Shown here piece by piece: positions 44,243-51,873 of a DNA stretch of 53,399 bases; position 1 is the first letter of the stretch, and every line of letters starts with the position of its first letter. The stretch comes from an uncultured Muribaculaceae bacterium (GTDB lineage: Bacteria > Bacteroidota > Bacteroidia > Bacteroidales > Muribaculaceae): contig CAJOFM010000019.1 in NCBI GenBank assembly GCA_905233915.1, positions 1 through 53,399 on the forward strand, given 5' to 3'. The translations under genes and the position numbers were made by a program. The notes below the pieces were generated by a model. The model was not told the DNA's origin, made no database searches, and was given only the letters and a program-made list of their open reading frames with translations.

Positions 44243-45115
44243 CTACCACTTCCTATTCGTGCGCTGGCGCTCATGGCGCTGCTGTTGGGCCTGCTGGGCA
44301 TTGATGCGCTGTTGGGTTGCACGTTCACGGTCCTGCATGGCCTTGAGCACCTGTTCGGCGTTCTGCTGGCTCATGCCGCCTTGCTGTTGCTGCTGGCGTT
44401 GCTGGTCCTTTTTATTTTGTTGGTTCTGGTTTTGATTCTGCTTGTTCTGATCCTGTTTGTCCTGATTTTGGTCCTTATTCTGGTCTTTATTTTGATCCTT
44501 GTTTTGGTCTTTGTCCTTATCTTGGTTCTGGTCCTTGTTCTGGTCCTTATTCTGGTCCTTGTTGTCCTGGTTTTTATCCTTGTTCTTATCCTGTTCTTGC
44601 TTCTTGAGTTGGGCCAGACGCAGGTTTTGCCGCGCATGCTCGTCATCGGGGTTGCAACGCAGGGCGTGCTTGTAGAACTCTATCGCCTGGTCATACTGCT
44701 GGCGGCCATAGGCGATGTTGCCCAGGTCATAGCTGGCCTTGCCGCGCAACTGCTTGTCCTGAGCGCCCTTAGCCAGGTTGGTGAGCAGGCCCTCGGCTTG
44801 CTTCATGGGATTCTTCTCGTCATCTTGTTGGGCGGTGACGCTACCCTGGCGCATCAATGCGGTGGCCAGGTTAAACTGTGCCTTCTCGCTGGCAGGATTG
44901 GCCTGCAGGGCCTTGCGGTACTCGACTTCGGCCTCGGCATAACGCTTTTTCTCATACAGCTTGTTGCCGTTGCGCAGGCACACGCGCTCCTGCTTGGTCA
45001 TCTTGGGACCCTTGTCCTTGGCCTGGACAGGCATGAAGGTTCCCAATGCCAACACAGCAGTCAGCAAGGCTATGACGGTCTTATTCAGTCTTATCTTGTT
45101 TCTTAGCAGTCTCAT
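44243..45115 (-). CDS. batC: Aerotolerance protein BatC (TPR)
   Basis: A 290-residue exported TPR protein. A signal peptide of about 32 residues is followed by TPR units (ERVCLRNGNKLYEKKRYAEAE; SYDLGNIAYGRQQYDQAIEF), then a long Lys/Asn/Gln/Asp repeat (KDQN and QDK units, about 175-245) and a Gln/Arg tail. BatC and BatD interact in the periplasm in the known systems. The start overlaps the end of batB by 35 bases, so reinitiation is likely. The repeat is length-variable by slippage in multiples of 12 bases without frameshift. Confidence 0.87.
   Translation of the reverse strand: MRLLRNKIRLNKTVIALLTAVLALGTFMPVQAKDKGPKMTKQERVCLRNGNKLYEKKRYAEAEVEYRKALQANPASEKAQFNLATALMRQGSVTAQQDDEKNPMKQAEGLLTNLAKGAQDKQLRGKASYDLGNIAYGRQQYDQAIEFYKHALRCNPDDEHARQNLRLAQLKKQEQDKNKDKNQDNKDQNKDQNKDQNQDKDKDQNKDQNKDQNKDQNQDKQDQNKQNQNQNQQNKKDQQRQQQQQGGMSQQNAEQVLKAMQDRERATQQRINAQQAQQQRHERQRTNRKW
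44385..44605 (-). repeat. In-frame KDQN/NQDK-coding microsatellite in batC
   Basis: About 18 related 12-base units (CTGGTCCTTATT type on the plus strand) encode the charged repeat. Confidence 0.75.
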
Positions 45116-46166
45116 TGCTTACAGTGGTGTTTTCTTTCTTGTCCTTAGTGAAGAAATTATACTTCTTGAGCCACGGGTTCTTGCGTTCGAGAAGCAACAG
45201 CAGCCCCAATAATAGCAGCAGGGCTATCGTGGCAAACACGGGGAACTGCTCGTCATGCTGGGTGTAGGTCACTGCAGCCAGGTCGCTCTTGGCGAGCTTG
45301 TCCAGCGTTTCCTGCAGGGTCGAGACAGCGTCCGAGGCTGTGCCCGAGATATACACGCCCTTGCCCGCATCGGCGATTTCCTGCGCCATCTTCTCGTTGA
45401 GGTAGGTGGTCACGGGATTGCCGCTGTCGTCGGTGAGGTAACCGCCATCCATCGGGATGGGAGCGCCGGTGGTGGAGCCCACGCCGATGACATTGACCTG
45501 GACACCCATCTTGGCAGCCTGCTTGGCGGCGCTCACGGCATCGTCTTCAAAGTTCTCACCATCGGTGATGATAATGATGGCCTTCTGCGACTTCTTGCTC
45601 TGCGAGAAGCCATTGAGCGCCAGATTGATGGCGGCACCGATGGCCGTGCCCTGGGTGGGTGCCATGTTGGTGCTGATGCCGTTCAGGAACAGTTTGGCCG
45701 AAGCGGCATCGCTGGTCATGGGCATCTGCATGTAGGCATTTCCCGCAAACACAATCAGGCCCACCTTGTTATTGTCCAGGCGGTCGATCAGTTTCTGCAA
45801 AATCATCTTGGCTCGTTGCAGGCGGCTCACGTCCTGCGGGTTGTCGGTACTCGACGCGTTCATCGAGTTGGACACGTCAATGGCAACCATCACCTCGATG
45901 CCGTGCACCTGGGTCGTCGTCTTGCTCGAACCGGCACGCGGACGGGCGAGCACCACGATAACCATCGTGAGCAGCAGCAGTTCCAGCACGAGACGTATCC
46001 ATGGCTTGTAGCGCGACACCTCGGGCATCAGCGGCTCGATGGACGCGCGCTTGCCATAGCGTGCCAGCCGCTTGCTGCGGTCACGGCGGTTCCACAGGAA
46101 CAGCAGCACCAGTGCGGGCAGCAGGAGCAGCAGGTAGAAATATTGCGGATGAGCAAAATTGATCAT
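45081..46166 (-). CDS. batB: Aerotolerance protein BatB (VWA domain)
   Basis: A 361-residue inner-membrane protein: N-terminal helix, basic region, second helix, then a VWA domain with a complete MIDAS (VAIDVSNSM, GTAIGAAI, IITDGENF) facing the periplasm, and a C-terminal helix with a charged tail. Paralogue of BatA. Its last 35 bases overlap the batC start. Confidence 0.9.
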   Translation of the reverse strand: MINFAHPQYFYLLLLLPALVLLFLWNRRDRSKRLARYGKRASIEPLMPEVSRYKPWIRLVLELLLLTMVIVVLARPRAGSSKTTTQVHGIEVMVAIDVSNSMNASSTDNPQDVSRLQRAKMILQKLIDRLDNNKVGLIVFAGNAYMQMPMTSDAASAKLFLNGISTNMAPTQGTAIGAAINLALNGFSQSKKSQKAIIIITDGENFEDDAVSAAKQAAKMGVQVNVIGVGSTTGAPIPMDGGYLTDDSGNPVTTYLNEKMAQEIADAGKGVYISGTASDAVSTLQETLDKLAKSDLAAVTYTQHDEQFPVFATIALLLLLGLLLLLERKNPWLKKYNFFTKDKKENTTVSNETAKKQDKTE

Positions 46167-46192
46167 AATTTCATTCCTCTTTCAATTGAATG

Positions 46193-46226
46193 TCGTTAAA
46201 ACCTAACACCTAAAACCTAAAGCCTA
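46193..46226 (-). repeat. Heptad tract (CCTAAAA type) between batA and batB
   Basis: AAACCTAACACCTAAAACCTAA-type units with 7-base spacing. They abut a perfect hairpin that contains the batA stop codon. Confidence 0.8.
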
Positions 46227-46246
46227 ACTAAGGAATATGCCTTAGT
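46227..46246 (-). repeat. Hairpin over the batA stop codon
   Basis: ACTAAGG and CCTTAGT pair around AATATG. On the mRNA the hairpin is followed by the heptad tract and then batB. Confidence 0.7.
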
Positions 46247-47223
46247 AATGTGTAATCCAGCAACAGGCTCAACAGCAGCAGGCCCAGCAGCAGCAATGCC
46301 CACGGCTCGTAGTGGTCCTCGGTGTGGGTGAAGCGCTGCACGTCCATGTGGGTCTTCTCCAACTGGTCAATCTCCTTGAAGATATTGTGCAGCACGCTGC
46401 CCGAGGTGGCACGGAAATACTTGCCACCCGTGTTGGCGGCGATATTCTTGAGGGTAGCCTCGTCGATGACCACAGGCATGCGTTGGTATTGGATATTACC
46501 GGCATAATCGATGGCCACGGGGTACTCGGCGGTACCGTTACTGCCCACGCCGATGGTGTAGATCTTGATGCCATACTTGCGGGCGATGTCGGCGGCGGTG
46601 TTGGGCGCCACGACACCCGTGTTGTTGGAGCCGTCGGTGAGCAGGATGATGCTCTTGCTCTTGGCCTTGCCGTCACGTATGCGGTTGATGGCGGTGGCAA
46701 TACCGTCACCGATGGCGGTACCGTCCTCCAGGGCACCCATCTCGGTCTGCCCGATGGCATTGACCAGCGTGGCGTTGTCCATGGTCATGGGCACCTGGGT
46801 GAAACTCTCGCCGGCGAACAGCACCAGGCCGATGTTGTCATGGTCGCGGCCACTCACAAACTGGATGGCCATCTTCTTGGCACTCTCAAAGCGGTTGGGA
46901 GAGAAATCCTTGGCGAGCATACTGGTGGACACGTCTAGGGCGATGACAATGTCGGTACCCTCCACGTCGCTGGTCGACCAGCTGTCCTTGGTCTGCGGGC
47001 GGCACAGGATCACGATGAGGCATGCCAGGGCGCCCAGCTTCAGGGCAAACGACACATGCTTGAGCCACACCTTCCAACTCGTGCCCAAGTCATCAAACGC
47101 GCGTGTTGACGACACGTTCATCTCGGGCTCGTTCTTGTCCTGGCTGTAGATGTACCATGCGATGAGCGGTATCATCAGCACGGGCAGCAGCCACAACCAT
47201 CCCGGGTGAGCAAGATTCATCAT
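46228..47223 (-). CDS. batA: Aerotolerance protein BatA (VWA domain)
   Basis: A 331-residue inner-membrane VWA protein, with helices at about 8-26 and at the C-terminus (about 310-328). The MIDAS is intact (VIALDVSTSM, GTAIGDGI, LLTDGSNN). It starts inside the end of the upstream gene (4-base overlap) and is therefore translationally coupled to it. Confidence 0.9.
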   Translation of the reverse strand: MMNLAHPGWLWLLPVLMIPLIAWYIYSQDKNEPEMNVSSTRAFDDLGTSWKVWLKHVSFALKLGALACLIVILCRPQTKDSWSTSDVEGTDIVIALDVSTSMLAKDFSPNRFESAKKMAIQFVSGRDHDNIGLVLFAGESFTQVPMTMDNATLVNAIGQTEMGALEDGTAIGDGIATAINRIRDGKAKSKSIILLTDGSNNTGVVAPNTAADIARKYGIKIYTIGVGSNGTAEYPVAIDYAGNIQYQRMPVVIDEATLKNIAANTGGKYFRATSGSVLHNIFKEIDQLEKTHMDVQRFTHTEDHYEPWALLLLGLLLLSLLLDYTLLRHIP

Positions 47224-48176
47224 TTCTTCTCCTCCTCTTTGGTTTCGGGTTGTTCAACGGGACGTGTGGCCTCAACGAAGTTCACGGCGCGCTGGTAGGC
47301 GACCTCGTTGTCGTCGGCCAGCGGGCGGGCGTTGGCAAACTTCACGATGTCGGCCACCTCGAGAATCATCTCCAGCTGCTCGTTCACGGCCTTGGTCTCG
47401 TCGTTCTTCTTCAGGGTATCAATAATCTGCGACGAGGTCATCTCCACGGCATTGATGTGGAAACGGCGGTCGATATACACACGCAGGATGTCAGTCAAGC
47501 CAGTGAAATACTCCTTCTCCTGACCCTGTTGCCACAACTGCGCCGCCTTCAGGTTCTGCAGGTTGATCATCGCCTCTTCATAGGGCGGCAGGCGCTTGCG
47601 GCTCGGTTTCAACGGGTTGACACCTTTCTTATAATACTTGTGGTAGGCCCAGATGGCAGCGCCTATCAGCAGCAAGGCCAGTAGCCAAGCCCACCAGTAG
47701 TCGGGCAGCCAGTCAAACAGGCTGAACGGCACCTCCTCCACGGGCTTGATGTCGTTGATGTCCTTCATCTGGCTCACGTCAACGGGCAGCACCTTGAGGG
47801 AGAGCTGGTTGCAATAGGCGGTATCACCATTCACCACATAGGGGATGGGCTTGATGACCCACATACCCGAGTCAAAGCTCTGGATGATAAGGTCGCGGTT
47901 GATCTGGATGCGGTTGTTGCCCAGATCGGTCGTGTCGGCGGCGGGGCGCTCGGCAATCTCGACCGTGGCACTCAGCGTGTCGGCCTGCTCGTTGGGGAAA
48001 AAGCCGCGCGCGTCCTTGTCCTGGGTAATCTCCAGGTGCAAGGTGGTGGTCTTGCCCATGAGCAATGTGGCACTGTCGAGCCGCGCCTTGAACGTGACGT
48101 TCCCGCCCCATGCCGTGGCCACAGTAGCCAGCAGCACGATGGCGGTCATCACGATATGTCTCACATGTTGTGACAT
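47220..48176 (-). CDS. Bat-operon membrane protein (BatD-like N-terminal, DUF4381-type)
   Basis: A 318-residue exported protein between the DUF58 gene and batA. It has a signal peptide, a beta-rich periplasmic part (about 26-145) and one transmembrane helix (LLALLLIGAAIWAYHKYY, about 166-183), then a cytosolic helical domain (LPPYEEAMINLQNLKAAQLW, then TGLTDILRVYIDRRFHI). This is the pattern of the protein that sits between DUF58 and BatA in other Bacteroidetes. It overlaps batA by 4 bases. Confidence 0.8.
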   Translation of the reverse strand: MSQHVRHIVMTAIVLLATVATAWGGNVTFKARLDSATLLMGKTTTLHLEITQDKDARGFFPNEQADTLSATVEIAERPAADTTDLGNNRIQINRDLIIQSFDSGMWVIKPIPYVVNGDTAYCNQLSLKVLPVDVSQMKDINDIKPVEEVPFSLFDWLPDYWWAWLLALLLIGAAIWAYHKYYKKGVNPLKPSRKRLPPYEEAMINLQNLKAAQLWQQGQEKEYFTGLTDILRVYIDRRFHINAVEMTSSQIIDTLKKNDETKAVNEQLEMILEVADIVKFANARPLADDNEVAYQRAVNFVEATRPVEQPETKEEEKK

Positions 48177-48180
48177 TTCA

Positions 48181-48236
48181 ATTATCTTTAAACTCTAAAC
48201 CCTAAACTTTCAACTTCAAGTCGCACGCGACTTGAA
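48181..48236 (-). repeat. Heptad tract and hairpin at the DUF58 gene 3' end
   Basis: CTCTAAA, CCCTAAA units (48190-48210) lie next to a hairpin TTCAAGTCG with CGACTTGAA (48215-48236) that contains the stop codon of the DUF58 gene. Confidence 0.75.
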
Positions 48237-49088
48237 TAAGCCCATCAGGGCAGCGACATAGTCTTCGTCGGTCGCCACACTTGCCAGGTCCACGTTGCAG
48301 CGCTGCAGCGTGCTGTTCACGGCCTGTTGCTGGTTATACCACCAGCGGCTGTAGCTGTCACGCACGCGCTTGCTACTGGTGTTCACCCACTTCATGGTAC
48401 CGCGCTCGGCGTCGCGCATGCGCATCAGCCCCACGTTGGGCAGCTGTGCCTCGCGCTTGTCATACACCTGCACGGCAATCACGTCATGCTTATGGTTGGC
48501 GATGGACAATGACTTGTAGTAATCGTGCTCGTCGATAAAGTCGCTCACCAGGAAGGTCGTGCAGCGCTTCTTCAACGCGCCGGTCATGTACTCGAGCACC
48601 ATGTTGATGTCGGTGCCGGTACCCGTGGGCTGGAAATCCAGCAACTCGCGGATGACGAGCAGGATGTGCTTGCGGCCTTTCTTGGGCGGAATGAACTTCT
48701 CCACCTTGTCGCTGAAGAAGATCACGCCCACCTTGTCGTTGTTCTGGATCGCCGAGAACGCGATGGTGGCACCTATCTCGGCCATCATCTCGCGCTTGGC
48801 AACACCCACGGCACCAAAGTCCTTGCTGCCGCTCACGTCAACGAGCAGCATCACCGTGAGCTCGCGCTCCTCCTCATACACCTTCACATAGGGGCGGTTG
48901 TAGCGGGCTGTGACGTTCCAGTCGATGTCGCGCACGTCGTCACCATACTGGTACTCGCGCACCTCGCTGAAGGTCATACCCCTGCCCTTGAAGGCCGAGT
49001 GGTATTCGCCGGCGAATATGTTCTGCGACAGGCCCTTGGTCTTGATCTCAATCTTGCGGACCTTGCGCAACAACTCATTAGTATCCAT
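48216..49088 (-). CDS. DUF58 protein of the Bat operon
   Basis: A 290-residue cytosolic protein with the DUF58 core (RGMTFSEVREYQYGDDVRDID, NVTARYNRPYVKVYEEE) and a VWA-like second part with DVSGS. The gene always follows moxR in the aerotolerance operon, as here, and is thought to work with the MoxR ATPase. Its stop codon lies in a 9-base-pair hairpin. Confidence 0.92.
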   Translation of the reverse strand: MDTNELLRKVRKIEIKTKGLSQNIFAGEYHSAFKGRGMTFSEVREYQYGDDVRDIDWNVTARYNRPYVKVYEEERELTVMLLVDVSGSKDFGAVGVAKREMMAEIGATIAFSAIQNNDKVGVIFFSDKVEKFIPPKKGRKHILLVIRELLDFQPTGTGTDINMVLEYMTGALKKRCTTFLVSDFIDEHDYYKSLSIANHKHDVIAVQVYDKREAQLPNVGLMRMRDAERGTMKWVNTSSKRVRDSYSRWWYNQQQAVNSTLQRCNVDLASVATDEDYVAALMGLFKSRAT

Positions 49089-49257
49089 TTTCAGTTTTCA
49101 GTTGTCAGTTTTCAGTTGTCAGTTTTCAGTTTTCAGTTTTCAGTCGTCAGTTTTCAGTCGTCAGTCGTCAGCGAGATAACCATTAACCTCTAACTTTTAA
49201 CCTTTAACCACTAACCTTTAACCTTTAACCTTTAACCATTAACCTCTAACCTTAACC
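49089..49257 (-). repeat. Long compound heptad tract between moxR and the DUF58 gene
   Basis: About 170 bases: TTTTCAG/TTGTCAG units (49089-49170) then TTTAACC/CTCTAAC units (49185-49257). On the coding strand TTAAAGG-type units come first and ACTGAAA units end at the DUF58 ATG. Confidence 0.85.
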
Positions 49258-49279
49258 TTCAAGCTGCCTGCAGCTTGAA
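49258..49279 (-). repeat. Hairpin just after the moxR stop
   Basis: TTCAAGCTGC and GCAGCTTGAA, ten perfect pairs with a 2-base centre, two bases beyond the moxR stop. Same style as the hairpins at 48215-48236 and 46227-46246. Confidence 0.8.
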
Positions 49280-49281
49280 TC

Positions 49282-50277
<996 letters not shown>

Positions 50278-51081
50278 AAAATATTGCTTTTCAGTATAAT
50301 GTCTATTGAACGTTCTTAACAACGTGCAAAAATACATCTTTACCAAACACCCCCGCGTGAAAATCACGTTAATTTAACACATATATTGTTAAAAAACGAC
50401 CACTCCGCCACACCCCTGAGCCACACAACAATAACCCACCATGACAACTCAATAACTCAAATCAAAACAACTGACTTCTCTGAGGGCTGACACACTCCTC
50501 TTCAAACAACAGGAACAACAATAAACAACTCAAACAACCCTATAGTTAAGCATTCGCATTCCTTGTTATAAAAAACAACTTAAACAACTTAAACAACTAG
50601 GCGACGCACTCCTCCATAAATTAAAAACAATAAATACAATAATTACTAAGGCATCCGCATCGCTTTTTTCTGTCGGATTATACGGATTAAACGAATTATT
50701 GCGTCGCGCAGCTCTTTAACCTTTAAACTCTAAACTCTAAACTGCGGGCGCAAGCCCGCATAAGATGGCTGACGCATTCCCAATAAAAACAACTGATTTA
50801 TCTGAATGTTCTGAGGGCTGACACACTCCTCTATTATTTTTTGAAGACAAGAAAGACAACAAATACTAAGGCATCCGCATCGCATATATTAAAAAACAAC
50901 TTAAACAGCTCAAACAATTTGGCATCCGCGTTCCTATAAATTAAAAACAATAAATACAATAATTACTAAGGCATCCGCGCAATAATTTCCCGTGCGCAGC
51001 ACGGTAAGAAAGTTTCAGGCTTTAGGGCGCGGATGCCCCCTAAAGCCTAAAACCTAAAGCCTAACACCTAATGCCTAAAGC
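50278..51081. repeat. Non-coding array with a GC-rich word about every 50 bases
   Basis: No gene is seen. From 50460 A/C-rich tracts (AACAACT, TAAATACAATA, CCTAAAG types) alternate with related GC words: GGCTGACACACTCC, GGCGACGCACTCC, GGCATCCGCATCGC and similar, at about 50485, 50550, 50600, 50650, 50701, 50767, 50816, 50870, 50921 and 50970, and an inverted one near 51030. Exact duplicates: 50480-50501 with 50811-50832, and 50616-50658 with 50936-50978. Perfect hairpins: TGCGGGC, GCAA, GCCCGCA (50743-50760), CCGTGC, GCA, GCACGG (50990-51004), and an 11-base stem at 51017-51048. The start holds the moxR promoter region. Confidence 0.7.
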
Positions 51082-51873
51082 CTAATTATTCAGCACTAGC
51101 TGAATAAGAGCGGTCACGTCGGCCACATTGACCTGGCCGTCACCACTCAGGTCGGCAACCGAGAGGTCCGCGGGCGTGCTGTTGAGGACAATCTGGATCA
51201 ACGCTGTCACGTCGGCCACATTCACCAGGCCGTCGCCGTTCACGTCGCCACGCTGGCTGGCATTCTTCGCGGTGAAGTAGCCCGGGTTGCTGGGGCCGCC
51301 GTCGATGTGGGCATAGGTCTTGTCAATATGGTTGGCATCGTAGGTCGTGCCCTGGCCGCCCACCAGGCTGGTACAGTTATAGAACATAGTTGCGGAGTTC
51401 GTCACAGCCGCCGTGCTCCAGCCATCGCCAACATAGATGGTTCGCAGATTATTGGAGTGTCGGAACATGTGGGTCATATTGGTCACCTGGGACGTATTGA
51501 AGCTGCCCAAATCAAGGCTCGTTAAGCCAATGCAGCCATAGAACATCACGCTCATATCGGTCACCTGAGACGTGTTGAAGTGGCTCAAATCAATGCTCGT
51601 CAATTGGTTGCAACCGTAAAACATAAAAGCCATATTGGTGACTTCGCTGGTGTTCAGGTTGCTCATGCCCGTGATGGATTGAAGATTGGCCATATAATAA
51701 AACCAATTGTAGGTGGTCGTCGGGCGGGCATCAGCGAACGAGGGGTCAAAGACCACTTTGGTCACATTAGCATTGATGCCGCCGGTTCTCCAACCAGGAT
51801 CGTTGCTGCCCGTGTTCAGGTCGTAGGTCGTGCCCGTGCGGCTGCTGCGCTGGTTGTCGTAGTAGAACGTCAA
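51082..51873 (-). CDS. C-terminal fragment of a BspA/DUF285 surface protein with dockerin-like tail
   Basis: This frame carries the last repeat unit of the protein encoded upstream (51870-53399), out of frame with it. It holds the FYYDNQRSSRTGTTYDLNTG block, DUF285 leucine-rich segments (LNTSEVTNMAFMFYGCNQL; FNTSQVTDMSVMFYGC) and a C-terminal pair of calcium loops (DVNGDGLVNVADVTALI and SGDGQVNVADVTALI). The frame has no credible start of its own; a TTG inside the repeat is the first option. DUF285 proteins of this kind are adhesins or surface proteins. The tail matches those of the proteins at 1130 and 11803. Confidence 0.8.
   Translation of the reverse strand: MTFYYDNQRSSRTGTTYDLNTGSNDPGWRTGGINANVTKVVFDPSFADARPTTTYNWFYYMANLQSITGMSNLNTSEVTNMAFMFYGCNQLTSIDLSHFNTSQVTDMSVMFYGCIGLTSLDLGSFNTSQVTNMTHMFRHSNNLRTIYVGDGWSTAAVTNSATMFYNCTSLVGGQGTTYDANHIDKTYAHIDGGPSNPGYFTAKNASQRGDVNGDGLVNVADVTALIQIVLNSTPADLSVADLSGDGQVNVADVTALIQLVLNN

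Noticed and set aside
44273..45106. Hydrophobic Leu/Val/Ile-rich frame opposite batC, resembling a membrane protein
   Set aside because: It is simply the complement of the Lys/Asn/Gln/Asp codons of batC; batC has TPR motifs and the expected operon position.
50460..51081. CRISPR-like spacing in the array beside moxR
   Set aside because: The repeated words are short and not identical, the intervals are low-complexity A/C-rich sequence and not unique spacers, and no cas gene is in the window.
51082..51873. The dockerin-tailed DUF285 frame as an independent gene
   Set aside because: It has no start codon with a leader, begins in the middle of a repeat unit and joins the upstream frame once 16 missing bases are restored.
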